In this document: positions 1-8,625 of the stretch, piece by piece
How the letters are laid out: each line of letters starts with the position of its first letter
How positions within the stretch are numbered: position 1 is the stretch's first letter
The notes under the pieces: generated by a model
The model's input: the letters and a program-made list of their open reading frames with translations, nothing else
What the model was told of the DNA's origin: nothing
The model's database searches: none
Made by a program: the position numbers and the translations under genes
From: Halanaeroarchaeum sp. HSR-CO
GTDB lineage: Archaea > Halobacteriota > Halobacteria > Halobacteriales > Halobacteriaceae
Length of the DNA: 64,000 nt
Direction: 5' to 3'
Assembly (NCBI RefSeq): GCF_024972755.1
Contig: NZ_CP087724.1
Span: 1,426,001 to 1,490,000 of the forward strand

Positions 1-2
1 CG

Positions 3-1112
3 CTCGAGGCCGTGGCCGAGTCCAGTATGACTGGCAAGGGGACCGGTGGGCTGACCGCCGAAGCGCTCGCCGAAGACATCGTCACAGCGGTCAGGTCGGC
101 ACAGGAGAACGGGTCGGTCAGTCGGGCCGACGTCAACATCGTCGCGCAGTCGGGCGAATCCTCGAGTGCGACCGAACTCGTCGACGGCGTCATCATCGAC
201 GAAGAACCCCTGCGAGAGGGCATGCCCCGCTCAGTCGACGCCGCCACCATCGCCGTCGTCGACACCGACCTCGAGACCCGCGAGGCATCGGTCGACGTCG
301 AGTACAACGTTCAGAGTGCGGACCAACTCGACCAGGCCGTCGAGTCCGAGCAGCGCGAACTCAAGGCCTACGCCGACGCACTCGTGAACGCGGGGGTCGA
401 CGTCGCGTTCGTCACCGGGGACGTCGCCGACCTCACGGCGGGCTACCTCGCCAACGCCGGCATCCTCGCCTTCGATTCTGTCGACGACGATACGGTCCAG
501 GCCATCGCGAATGCGACCGGTGCCAGCCGCGTCGCCACCGTCGCGGATATCGCCGCCGAAGATCTCGGGAGCGCGGAATCGGTTCACGTCGACCGGTATG
601 GCGAAGACGAGGTGACGTTCGTCGAAGGTGGCGACGTGGGGAAATCCGTCTCTATCTTCGTCAGAGGCGGAACTGGCCACGTCATGGACGAACTGGAACG
701 AGCCATCGAGGACGGCGTCGATTCGGTCATCACGGCCATCGAACGAGGCGGGGTGGTTCCGGGCGCAGCTGCCACCGAAGTCCGGGTTGCACAGGCGATT
801 CGTGAGGCTGCCGCCGGAATCGAGGGGCGCCAGCAGCTCGCGGTCGAGGCCTTCGCGGACGCACTCGACGCGATCCCACGCACCCTCGCCGAGAACGCCG
901 GGATGGATCCGATCGACGGACTCGTCGAGGTCAGGGCCGCGAACGAATCGGGCCGTGCCGGCATCGTCCTGGAGGACGGTGCGGTGACAATCGACGATCC
1001 GGTGGATCACGACATCCTCGACCCGGTCGCCGTCAAGCGGGAGGTCATCGGTTCGGCGACCGAAGCGGCGACCATGATCGTCCGCATCGACGACGTTATC
1101 AGCGCCGAATAG
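3..1112 (+). CDS. Thermosome subunit, 3' part (5' end outside window)
   Basis: This is the C-terminal two thirds or so of an archaeal group II chaperonin (thermosome) subunit, an ATP-driven double-ring protein-folding machine of the cytosol. The reading frame is open to the window edge and begins within the TSMTGKG-like segment typical of the intermediate domain, so the true start lies upstream. The apical domain follows (substrate-binding region around window codons 60-180), then the returning intermediate and equatorial part with a GGVVPGAAATE segment and the C-terminal NAGMDPID segment of this family. The C-terminus lacks the Gly/Met-rich tail seen in some subunits. Which paralog it is (alpha, beta or gamma) cannot be told from this fragment. 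Confidence 0.95.
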   Translation, partial: LEAVAESSMTGKGTGGLTAEALAEDIVTAVRSAQENGSVSRADVNIVAQSGESSSATELVDGVIIDEEPLREGMPRSVDAATIAVVDTDLETREASVDVEYNVQSADQLDQAVESEQRELKAYADALVNAGVDVAFVTGDVADLTAGYLANAGILAFDSVDDDTVQAIANATGASRVATVADIAAEDLGSAESVHVDRYGEDEVTFVEGGDVGKSVSIFVRGGTGHVMDELERAIEDGVDSVITAIERGGVVPGAAATEVRVAQAIREAAAGIEGRQQLAVEAFADALDAIPRTLAENAGMDPIDGLVEVRAANESGRAGIVLEDGAVTIDDPVDHDILDPVAVKREVIGSATEAATMIVRIDDVISAE

Positions 1113-1160
1113 CGTCGATCGTCGTCTTCAGGCGGGCCGGTCCGAGTACGGTTCGTCTCC

Positions 1161-1598
1161 TCACTCTTCGGGCAACCGGGTCACCATCACCGGACGTTCG
1201 GCGTTGGTGACGACGCTCTCCGAGACGCTCCCGAGCCCAGCAACCTTCTCGCGTGGTGATTTACCGTGGCTACCCAGGACGAGTAGGTCCGCGTCTATCT
1301 CGTCCGCCACGGTACGGATCTCTCGCTCGGGATTCCCGTCTCGTTTCATCGTCTCGTTCGAGACGCCGGCGTTCTCCAGTCGTTCTGTCGCGCTCTCGAG
1401 GGCGCTGTCGCCTGCCGATTCGAGCTCTGCTCGCACTTCATCGGGGTCGCTATCGTTTGCAGATCTAACGACGCGGGTATCGACAACGTACAGCGTCGTC
1501 ACCCTCGCATCGTAGGGATCGGCGATAGCGATTGCGTGGTCGAGAACCGCCTCCGTTCCTTGGCTGCCATCGGTCGCGACGAGTATCCGCTCGTACAT
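1161..1598 (-). CDS. Universal stress protein (UspA family)
   Basis: A single-domain UspA protein of 145 residues, the normal length. It opens with MYERILVATDGSQ, the usual first beta strand and acidic residue of the family. It ends with the nucleotide-binding signature G-S-H-G-K-S followed about nine residues later by G-S-V-S-E-S, which in ATP-binding Usp proteins contacts the phosphates. An in-frame ATG seven codons upstream exists, but the downstream start gives the canonical N-terminus. It converges with the thermosome gene. The role is a general stress-associated nucleotide-binding protein; the specific target is unknown. Confidence 0.93.
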   Translation of the reverse strand: MYERILVATDGSQGTEAVLDHAIAIADPYDARVTTLYVVDTRVVRSANDSDPDEVRAELESAGDSALESATERLENAGVSNETMKRDGNPEREIRTVADEIDADLLVLGSHGKSPREKVAGLGSVSESVVTNAERPVMVTRLPEE

Positions 1599-1727
1599 CG
1601 AACCGGTCTTTGCCTCCACGGGACTTAAGTGTCCGTGCGGCAGGTGGTCGACAGACCATCGATGGAGTGACCCACATATCGGAGGCTAGGTCCTTTTCCA
1701 CCATCGTGGAGTTACTTGGACGAAGGA

Positions 1728-2342
1728 ATGGACGAGATAGCCGACCGCGCGGGCGAGATGGCGGTCACCTTCGCTCGCTCGGTCATCGAGGGATATCTGG
1801 CCGACGAGACGGTGCCCGCAGACCCACCGCCGCGTTCGCAATTGACCGATCGACGGGGCGCCTTCGTCACCCTCGAGACCGAAGGCGACCTGCGTGGGTG
1901 TATCGGTCGACCGTATCCGGCCCAGACGGGAGTCGAGGCCATTCGCGAGAGTGCAATCGGTGCGGCGACTGAGGATCCGCGGTTTCCACCGGTTAGCGCC
2001 GACGAGCTCTCGGCGATCACCGTGGAGGTGAGTGTGCTGGGAACTCCCGATCCCATCGGCGCCGATTCCGGATCCGTCGAAGAGTACGTCCGTATCGGCC
2101 GGGATGGCCTGATCGTGAGCGATGGGGGCCGACGGGGGCTCCTCCTGCCACAGGTACCGGTGACACGGAACTGGACCCCAACAGAGTACCTCCGCCAGAC
2201 GTGTCGAAAAGCCGGACTGCCTGCGGACTGCTACCGAGACGGTGCGGTGACTGTCGAACGGTTCACCGCGGACGTCTTCGGCGAGACCGCCCCCGATGGT
2301 CCCGTCGAGCGTATCGACCTCGGGGAGGCTGCCCTGGCATGA
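1728..2342 (+). CDS. AMMECR1-domain protein
   Basis: A protein of about 204 residues with the AMMECR1 fold. The family signature LRGCIG is present (followed by RPYPAQTG), as are the downstream EDPRFPPV and TVEVSVLG segments. The ATG at 1728 is preferred to a TTG four codons upstream. Its TGA overlaps the ATG of the next gene (MEMO1 family), so the two are surely cotranscribed. In many archaea these families are adjacent or fused, which argues that the proteins act together. The biochemical activity of AMMECR1 is unsettled; proposals include radical-SAM-associated modification or nucleotide-related enzymology. I infer a functional pair only. Confidence 0.93.
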   Translation: MDEIADRAGEMAVTFARSVIEGYLADETVPADPPPRSQLTDRRGAFVTLETEGDLRGCIGRPYPAQTGVEAIRESAIGAATEDPRFPPVSADELSAITVEVSVLGTPDPIGADSGSVEEYVRIGRDGLIVSDGGRRGLLLPQVPVTRNWTPTEYLRQTCRKAGLPADCYRDGAVTVERFTADVFGETAPDGPVERIDLGEAALA

Positions 2343-3187
2343 CGGTCCGACGTCCGGCAGTCGCGGGGCGATTCTACGAAAACGACCCCGATCGCCTTCG
2401 CGAGCAGGTGGCGGCGACATTCACCCACCGTCTCGGCCCTGGCTCGGTTCCAACTGCGGCGAACGGACCACCGGATCAGTTGGGGCTGGTCTCACCCCAC
2501 GCCGGACTACCGTACTCGGGACCGGTTGCAGCCCACGGAATGGCTGCACTGGCTGCAAGCGGTCGACCGGACGTTCTCATCATCGTCGGGCCGAACCACA
2601 CGGGAGCGGGTGAACCGCTGGCCGTCTCCGAAGCCGACCAGTGGCGCACGCCCCTCGGTACCGTCGACGTCCACGAAGGGATCCGCGAGCGGCTCCTCGC
2701 CGAATCGGCGCACGCGGTCCTCGACGAGGCGGCACACCGTCGCGAACACGCGATCGAGGTCCAGGTACCGTTCGCCCAGGTGGTCTACGAGGACCCACCG
2801 GCAATCGTTCCCGTGGTGATGGGCCGCCAGACCAGAGCGATGGCGAGCGACCTCGGGGCGAGTATCGAGAACGCCGTCGCTGAATCTGTGGAGACGGTCG
2901 TCGCAATCGCTTCCACGGACCTGACCCATTATGAACCACAGTCAGTGGCCGAAGCGGCCGACGAGACGGTGATCGAACGTATCGAGGCGCTCGACGCAGA
3001 TGGTTTGTTCGACGTCATCGAGCGTGATGCCATCTCGATGTGCGGCTACGGCCCGACCGCTGCCGTCATGACGGCAGCAACGGATCTGGGCGCGGACCGC
3101 GGAGCGTGTCTCCAGTACGCCACGAGCGGTGACGTCACCGGGTCGACCGAGGACGTCGTCGGGTACTGTTCGGCGACGCTGTCCTGA
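2339..3187 (+). CDS. MEMO1 family protein
   Basis: A protein of 282 residues matching the MEMO1/MJ0403 family, structurally related to class III extradiol dioxygenases but not shown to share their activity. Seen here are SPHAGLPYSGPVAAH (a putative metal-ligand histidine), GPNHTGAG, the RREHAIEVQVPF region and STDLTHYEP. The ATG at 2339 overlaps the AMMECR1 stop codon and gives the classical N-terminus TVRRPAVAGRFY. A longer frame extends upstream but only through AMMECR1 coding sequence. The length is normal for the family. Confidence 0.94.
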   Translation: MTVRRPAVAGRFYENDPDRLREQVAATFTHRLGPGSVPTAANGPPDQLGLVSPHAGLPYSGPVAAHGMAALAASGRPDVLIIVGPNHTGAGEPLAVSEADQWRTPLGTVDVHEGIRERLLAESAHAVLDEAAHRREHAIEVQVPFAQVVYEDPPAIVPVVMGRQTRAMASDLGASIENAVAESVETVVAIASTDLTHYEPQSVAEAADETVIERIEALDADGLFDVIERDAISMCGYGPTAAVMTAATDLGADRGACLQYATSGDVTGSTEDVVGYCSATLS

Positions 3188-3230
3188 GTCTCCGACACCT
3201 ATTTCGGGCCGGTCGTCGATCTTTCGACCA

Positions 3231-3884
3231 ATGGTTCGTTCACGACGAGACGTTCTCCGGACCGGTGGGGCAGTCCTCGCAGCGAGCATCGCCGGTTGTT
3301 CTGCGACCAACGAACAGGACGACCCCGAGCCCACGACCACGGCGACGACGACGTTCGAACCCGCCGATTCACTCCCGACGCCGACACTGGGATCGGAGGA
3401 TGCGCCGGTTTCGGTCTCGGTGTACGCGGACTACGCGTGCAAGCACTGTCTAAACTACGTTCTGGACACGTTTCCACAGCTTCGAGAGGAATACATCGAG
3501 ACCGACGTCATCAGCTACGAGCACCACGACTTTCCACTGCCCGTCGACGAACGGTGGTCGTGGGAGATCCCGAGTGCGGCACTGTCGGTTCTCGACACCC
3601 GTGATCTGGATTCGTTTTTCGCCTTCTCGACCGCAATCTACGAACACCACGGGTCGTATTCGTACGACGTCATCGAAACCGTGGCCGAGTCGGTGGGTGC
3701 GGACCCGGATCGCGTCCGTCGAGCCGCCGAGGAGCAACAGTACCGACAGATCGTCGAGGCTGATCGGGAGACCGGAGCCTCTACGGGGGTCGATTCGACC
3801 CCGACGATCTTCGTCGACGGGTCGATGCCTAGCCATTATCGATTCGATGCCGTCGCCGAAGCGATCGAGATCGCCAGGGCTTGA
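3231..3884 (+). CDS. Tat-exported thioredoxin-fold lipoprotein (DsbA-like)
   Basis: A protein of 217 residues. The N-terminus has a twin-arginine motif (SRRDVLRTGG) and a lipobox ending IAGC (Cys23), then a Thr/Pro/Glu linker. Export by the Tat pathway and lipid anchoring at the outer face of the membrane are therefore predicted. The mature domain is a DsbA/thioredoxin fold with a C-K-H-C active site at residues 70-73, and a cis-Pro loop near DSTPTIFVDG. Such proteins shuttle disulfides in extracytoplasmic proteins. It is a single gene, 43 bases after MEMO1. Confidence 0.9.
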   Translation: MVRSRRDVLRTGGAVLAASIAGCSATNEQDDPEPTTTATTTFEPADSLPTPTLGSEDAPVSVSVYADYACKHCLNYVLDTFPQLREEYIETDVISYEHHDFPLPVDERWSWEIPSAALSVLDTRDLDSFFAFSTAIYEHHGSYSYDVIETVAESVGADPDRVRRAAEEQQYRQIVEADRETGASTGVDSTPTIFVDGSMPSHYRFDAVAEAIEIARA

Positions 3885-3986
3885 TACACCCTGAATGCGA
3901 TGGGTCTCGGTTTCGGGCGAACGCGATTGGGATTTCCCCTCGCCGAATAGGACCCTTGATGGGGCGGGAGAGCGAAGCGATCGATC

Positions 3987-5099
3987 ATGGATACTTTCGA
4001 TCTCCGGACGGAGATCCCTGCTCTGGATGACGGAATCTACCTCAACTGGGGTGCGAGTGGTCCGAGCCCGCGACGCGTCGTCGAACGGGCCGAAGCGGCT
4101 CTCGAACAGCACGAGTACGAGGCGCCGAATGAGGAGGGCATGTATCCGGCTGCATTCGAGGTCTACGATCGAACTCGCGAGACCATCGCGTCGTTCGTGA
4201 ACGCCCGACCCGGGGAGATAGCTCTCACTCAGAGTACGACGGACGGCATCAATCGGGTAGCCACTGCCCGCTCGTGGTCGGCCGATGACGAAGTCGTGAT
4301 CACCGACATCGAACACTCTGCTGGCCGTCTGCCGTGGTACCGGCTGGAACGGGAACGGGGAATCACCGTGACAGTTCTCGAAACCGACGAGGGCTACATC
4401 GACCCTTCGGAGCTGGCGGTCGCCGCCGACGACGCTACCCTGGTCTGTTTCAGTGCCGTCGACTGGATCTACGGCCGGCGACACCCGGTATCGGATCTCG
4501 TCGACGTGGTCGCCGACGCCGGAGCCATTTCACTCGTCGATGCCGTCCAGGTCCCCGGGCAGATGGCTATGGACCTAACGGAGTGGGGTGCGGACGTCGT
4601 CGCGGCGGCCGGGCACAAGTGGCTCCTGGGTCCGTGGGGTGCCGGATTCCTCTACGTCGACGAATCCATCGTGGATACCTTCCAGCCACAGAGCGTGGGG
4701 TATCGCAGCGTCGAGGACCCCAACGAAGCGGATTTCACGTACAACCCTGGTGCCCATCGGTTCGAGGTAGCGACGACCAGCCCTGCACCATACGCGGGTC
4801 TCCAGGAGGCGATATCGACGCTCTCCGAAATCGGGATGGATGCGATCGAAGAACGCATCCGTTCGCTGACGGAATATCTGAAAGACGGGCTCTCTGATGA
4901 CCGCCTGCGTAGCCCCCGGTCGTACCACTCCGGACTCGTCTCTATCGAGACGGCGCAACCGGCCGAGATAGTCGAAGACCTGGCCACCGCGGGAATCCAC
5001 GTTCGGGCGCTTCCGGTGCCGGAGACCATCCGTATCTCGTTGCACGCCGTGAATACCGAAGAGGCGGTAGATGCCGTTCTTGAGCATATCGGGACCTGA
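3987..5099 (+). CDS. Class V aminotransferase (cysteine-desulfurase fold)
   Basis: A PLP-dependent enzyme of 370 residues. The PLP-binding lysine lies in AGHKWLLGPWG (about residue 211), preceded by a VDAVQVPGQ strand with the Asp that binds the pyridine nitrogen. The N-terminus YLNWGASGPSPRRV and the QSTTDGINRV phosphate-binding region are typical of the family. No SufS-type active-site Cys loop is evident in the C-terminal third, so a cysteine desulfurase role is doubtful; an aminotransferase or lyase with unknown substrate is safer. It is a monocistronic gene. Confidence 0.9.
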   Translation: MDTFDLRTEIPALDDGIYLNWGASGPSPRRVVERAEAALEQHEYEAPNEEGMYPAAFEVYDRTRETIASFVNARPGEIALTQSTTDGINRVATARSWSADDEVVITDIEHSAGRLPWYRLERERGITVTVLETDEGYIDPSELAVAADDATLVCFSAVDWIYGRRHPVSDLVDVVADAGAISLVDAVQVPGQMAMDLTEWGADVVAAAGHKWLLGPWGAGFLYVDESIVDTFQPQSVGYRSVEDPNEADFTYNPGAHRFEVATTSPAPYAGLQEAISTLSEIGMDAIEERIRSLTEYLKDGLSDDRLRSPRSYHSGLVSIETAQPAEIVEDLATAGIHVRALPVPETIRISLHAVNTEEAVDAVLEHIGT

Positions 5100-5171
5100 T
5101 ATCGAGAGCAGACCGGCGACTGCTTTCCGGCGGCGATCGGCGACTGATATCCAGAGCAGATCGCCGACTGC
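5099..5171 (+). repeat. Two imperfect direct repeats, 47 bases apart
   Basis: A 26-base unit starting at 5099 (GATATCGAGAGCAG...) recurs at 5146 (GATATCCAGAGCAG...) with only a few differences; both end in CGACTGC. The first copy overlaps the aminotransferase stop. The function is unknown; possibilities are a regulatory site or slippage-derived duplication. The rest of the gap to 5369 shows only AT-richer sequence upstream of the thioredoxin gene, probably its promoter. Confidence 0.6.
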
Positions 5172-5369
5172 ACTCGCGGACTGCGGTCGCAGCAATATTG
5201 TATACATCTCCCAGTTTTCTAACGGCGCATTTGCGCGAGTCCGGGCGGTACGGTTGGGATGCGGCTCGAATTACCGCAATCTGTGGTATTTGTCCACATG
5301 CGACCATGACTAGTATTGTGTGATGACAGCAAAACTATTAAGTGCCGTGACGGGATACGAAGACACGTA

Positions 5370-5792
5370 ATGAGTGAAGCAGACGAAACGCTCGAAACCA
5401 TCCGGCGCAAGAAGCGCCAGGAACTCCAGCAGGGAACGGCTGGCGAGTCGACGTCGGACAGCGTCGCCGCGCCCTCCGAACCCATCTATATCGACAGCTT
5501 CGACCACTTCCAGTCGGTCACGTCGAAATACGACGTTGTCCTCACCGACTTCTACGCGGACTGGTGTGGGCCGTGCAAGATGCTCGAACCGATCGTAGAA
5601 GAACTCGCCGAAGAGACCGACGCGGCCATCGCGAAGGTCGACGTGGATCAGCACCAGAGCATCGCTCAGCAGTATCGCGTCCAGGGTGTCCCCACGATGG
5701 TCTTCTTCGCGCAGGGCGAGGTAGCCGAACAGGTCGTCGGGGTCCGCGAGAAGCAGGACCTGCAGCGTCTGATCGAACGATTTCAGCAATAA
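5370..5792 (+). CDS. trxA: Thioredoxin
   Basis: A thioredoxin of 140 residues, with about 35 extra acidic and polar residues before the fold. The active site is W-C-G-P-C (residues 65-69), and GVPTMVFF provides the cis-Pro loop. The ATG at 5370 gives MSEADETLE; an upstream in-frame extension looks non-coding. The stop is three bases before the start of thioredoxin reductase, so the two form an operon and presumably a working Trx/TrxR couple for ribonucleotide reductase, peroxiredoxin and methionine sulfoxide repair. Confidence 0.95.
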   Translation: MSEADETLETIRRKKRQELQQGTAGESTSDSVAAPSEPIYIDSFDHFQSVTSKYDVVLTDFYADWCGPCKMLEPIVEELAEETDAAIAKVDVDQHQSIAQQYRVQGVPTMVFFAQGEVAEQVVGVREKQDLQRLIERFQQ

Positions 5793-5795
5793 CCA

Positions 5796-6815
5796 ATGAG
5801 TGAAACAATCCACGACGTCGTCATCGTCGGTTCCGGTGTCGCCGGCCACTCGGCCGCGATCTATGCCGCTCGTGCGGACTTCGAGCCGGTCGTCTACACG
5901 GGTGAGGACCCAGGGGGCCAGTTGACCCTCACCACCGAAGTCGAGAATTTCCTCGGCTTCCCCGACGGGATCGGTGGGACGGAACTCGTACAGAACGGCC
6001 GCAAGCAGGCCGAATCGTTCGGCGCCCGCTACGAACACCGTTCGGTCGTCGACGCCGACCTCTCCGAGCGACCGTTCTCGCTCGAACTCAACAACGGCGA
6101 CAGCGTAGAGACGCGCGGCCTGATCGTCGCGACCGGGGCGAGTGCCCGCTGGGTCGGCGCCGAAAACGAGGACGAGATGATGGGCTACGGTCTCTCGACC
6201 TGTGCGACCTGTGACGGGGCCTTCCATCGCGACAACGAGGTACTCGTCATCGGTGGTGGCGACTCCGCGATGGAGGAGGCACTGTTCCTCACCAAGTTCG
6301 CCAAGACGGTCTACGTCGTCCACCGTCGCGACGAACTCCGTGCGTCGGAGATCATGGCCCAGCGCGCAGAAGACAACGAGGACATCGAGTTCCTCTGGAA
6401 CACCGAACTCGAAGCCATCGAGGGAAGCCGGGACGAGGGCGTCACCGGCGCGACCCTGCTCCGGCATCCAGAGGGCCATCCCAAAGATCGGAAAGAAAAC
6501 GGCGAGGACGTCGAGGAGATAGACTTCGAGTGCAGCGGTATCTTCTACGCCATCGGCCACACGCCGAACACGCAATTCCTCGAGGACACGCCGATCGATC
6601 TCGACGACGACGGGTACGTCGAGACCGAAGTGGGGATGACGACGGAGACGAACGTCGAGGGCGTCTTCGCCGCCGGCGACGTCATGGACCCGGATTACCA
6701 GCAGGCAATCACGGCCGCGGGTACCGGGAGTATGGCCGCTCTCGACGCCGAAGAGTGGCTCGATGCGCAGGCGGACGAGCAGGCAAAACAGAAAGCCACA
6801 GCGACCGCCGACTGA
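5796..6815 (+). CDS. trxB: Thioredoxin reductase (NAD(P)H)
   Basis: A flavoprotein of 339 residues. The FAD-binding GSGVAGHSAAIYAAR is at the N-terminus, the redox-active C-A-T-C is at about residues 136-139, the second nucleotide-binding motif GGGDSAMEEA follows, and the C-terminal FAAGDVMDPDYQQAITAAGTG binds FAD. The length is slightly above the bacterial 320 because of an acidic insert and tail, as usual in halophiles. It sits immediately downstream of thioredoxin. Confidence 0.96.
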   Translation: MSETIHDVVIVGSGVAGHSAAIYAARADFEPVVYTGEDPGGQLTLTTEVENFLGFPDGIGGTELVQNGRKQAESFGARYEHRSVVDADLSERPFSLELNNGDSVETRGLIVATGASARWVGAENEDEMMGYGLSTCATCDGAFHRDNEVLVIGGGDSAMEEALFLTKFAKTVYVVHRRDELRASEIMAQRAEDNEDIEFLWNTELEAIEGSRDEGVTGATLLRHPEGHPKDRKENGEDVEEIDFECSGIFYAIGHTPNTQFLEDTPIDLDDDGYVETEVGMTTETNVEGVFAAGDVMDPDYQQAITAAGTGSMAALDAEEWLDAQADEQAKQKATATAD

Positions 6816-6840
6816 ACCATTCTGTCGTACTCCCGTCCGC

Positions 6841-8118
6841 TCACGCGACGGTTTCGGAGAACCGTCTCGCCAGTGCGAACGGGACGCGTGCGTAAATTTC
6901 TGCGTTCGCCAGGAGCGCTTCCCGAGGGAGGTACTCGTCGGCAGCGTGGGCGGTATCAGTCCCGAGTGCGAATTCGACCGTCGAAATATCGGCATTCCGG
7001 AGCTGTTTTACGTCACCACCACCGGTGGCACTCCGGCGATAGATGCGGTCTTCGACGACCGTCGCGGCCGTCTCGGCGACGGCGGACACGAGCGGGCCGT
7101 TTGGGTCTTCGAAGGTTCCGGTGCTCCAGGATGTCTCCACGATGGAGACGTGGTCGTGACCCGCCAGGCAGTCTCTGATGTCCGAGAGAACCGTCGCCGT
7201 GTCGACGGTGGCTGTCAGCCGGATGTCGACCCGAGCGATGGCGGACTCGGGGACGGTGTTGATCGCGGTCCCGCCCTCGAGCGTGCCGAGATTGACGGTC
7301 GGATAACGGAAGAGCCGTTGGGCTTCGGTTTCTCCCAGCAACGGTGCATAGAAGGCGACGCTCTCGTCGATGATCGGCTCGATGGTCTCATCGATTTTCA
7401 GCGGTCGATTCGAGAGCGAGGTGCGAAGGTGGTCGATCGCTGCGTAGAGGCGATCGATGGCGTTCGCCCCGAGGTTCGGTCGGGAGCCATGCGCTGACTC
7501 GCCCTGTGCGTGGATAGTCAACCAGATACTCCCTCGATCGGCGACCGTGACCGAGTGGCGATCCTCCATGCAGGTATTCTCGCCGATGATACAGGCGTCG
7601 ACATCGATCGCGGACTCTTCGAGGAGCGTCGCGAGTCCGGCATCGCTCGGTACCTCCTCGTCGCTGACGAAGGCGAACTGGAGGTCGAGTGGGGGTAACT
7701 CGTCGCTCCTGGCGAACGATCGGGCCACGATGAGCATGGCCGCAACTGCCCCCTTCATGTCTGTCGCCCCACGACCGTAGATGCGGTCGTCGACCTGTTC
7801 GCCCAGCGGATCGTATTCCCAATCCTCGGCGTCGAACGGGACGGTATCGAGGTGACCGTTGAAGAGGAGGGTCTCGTCGCGGTCTCCCTCGATCGTCGCG
7901 ACGATGTTCGGTTTCGTGGGATCGGACGTAATCGCTTCGTACGGGATATCTGCGTGGTCGAGAAAGGTTGCCACGTAGTCGGCGACGTCTGTCGTATCGC
8001 CTGGCGGATTCGGTGTCGGGAAAGATAGCAGGTCGAGAAAGAGGTCCGTCAGGTCGTCGTCAGGGTCGAGCGTTGGCAGGAATGAATCCGGTTCGGTACC
8101 GCCCTGCTCGTCGCTCAT
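6841..8118 (-). CDS. M20 family metallopeptidase (ArgE/DapE-like)
   Basis: A protein of 425 residues with the M20 metal-binding motifs in order: NGHLDTVPF (His and Asp), GRGATDMKGAVAAML (bridging Asp), SDEEVPSDAG (catalytic and ligand Glu) and a C-terminal GGGDVKQLRN region. A lid/dimerisation domain lies in the middle. It cleaves amide bonds of an N-acyl amino acid or dipeptide; ArgE-, DapE- or peptidase-type substrates cannot be distinguished. It begins four bases after the stop of the upstream HTH gene, so the two form an operon. Confidence 0.92.
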   Translation of the reverse strand: MSDEQGGTEPDSFLPTLDPDDDLTDLFLDLLSFPTPNPPGDTTDVADYVATFLDHADIPYEAITSDPTKPNIVATIEGDRDETLLFNGHLDTVPFDAEDWEYDPLGEQVDDRIYGRGATDMKGAVAAMLIVARSFARSDELPPLDLQFAFVSDEEVPSDAGLATLLEESAIDVDACIIGENTCMEDRHSVTVADRGSIWLTIHAQGESAHGSRPNLGANAIDRLYAAIDHLRTSLSNRPLKIDETIEPIIDESVAFYAPLLGETEAQRLFRYPTVNLGTLEGGTAINTVPESAIARVDIRLTATVDTATVLSDIRDCLAGHDHVSIVETSWSTGTFEDPNGPLVSAVAETAATVVEDRIYRRSATGGGDVKQLRNADISTVEFALGTDTAHAADEYLPREALLANAEIYARVPFALARRFSETVA

Positions 8119-8121
8119 GAA

Positions 8122-8532
8122 TCAGGTGACCGGTGGCGGCGAATCCAGATCGTTCGACCCCTCGCCGTATTTCTCCTTGAAGCGACCGATGAGGTACCCG
8201 ATCTGTGCATACCAGTCGTTTAGCTGCCCCTGCATGGTATCGGCGATGGACGCCGGCTCGGAAATCGTGTACACGTGATAGTAGCCGCCCTGGTCGTAGT
8301 TGATCTGCTCTTTCTGGACGAGACCGGCATCCAGGAGTCGTTGTATCGAGCGGTATGCGGTCGACCGTTCCCGATCGACGCGTTCTGCGATCTCGTCGAT
8401 GGTAAGCCGTTCGTCCACGTCGGAGAGCAAGCGAAAGCACTCGCGGTCGAGATCGTTCAACTCGTAGAGACACTCGAGAAGGTCGTCACACTCGAGGTCA
8501 CGTTCGAGGTCACGATTCAGCGCGGAGACCAT
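8122..8532 (-). CDS. Winged-helix regulator (TrmB/MarR type)
   Basis: A protein of 136 residues starting MVSALNRDLE. A winged helix spans about residues 25-90 (LTIDEIAERVDRERSTAYRSIQRLLDAGLVQKE). A C-terminal segment (SIADTMQGQLNDWYAQIGYLIGRF) probably dimerises. A longer start 18 codons upstream is possible but yields a basic, un-family-like N-terminus. It is upstream of and cotranscribed with the M20 peptidase, which it may regulate; the signal is unknown. Confidence 0.85.
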   Translation of the reverse strand: MVSALNRDLERDLECDDLLECLYELNDLDRECFRLLSDVDERLTIDEIAERVDRERSTAYRSIQRLLDAGLVQKEQINYDQGGYYHVYTISEPASIADTMQGQLNDWYAQIGYLIGRFKEKYGEGSNDLDSPPPVT

Positions 8533-8625
8533 GGTTCGTCTAGTTGTGTGTCGTGACGAGGCAAAAGTCTTGCGTGATTTTTTCAATACTCCTCGGAGTC
8601 CGCGGGCTTGTTACCCCGGCGTCGA

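Noticed and set aside
231-1010. Long minus-strand open frame inside the thermosome gene
   Set aside because: It is a shadow of the GC-rich coding strand, Arg/Gly/Asp-rich without family features; the same holds for other long antisense frames such as 3450-4484, 5310-6995, 13887-14882 and 40954-42078.
6763-7497. Plus-strand 244-codon frame antisense to the M20 peptidase
   Set aside because: The minus strand has all M20 motifs; the antisense frame is arginine/glycine-rich and has no recognisable feature.
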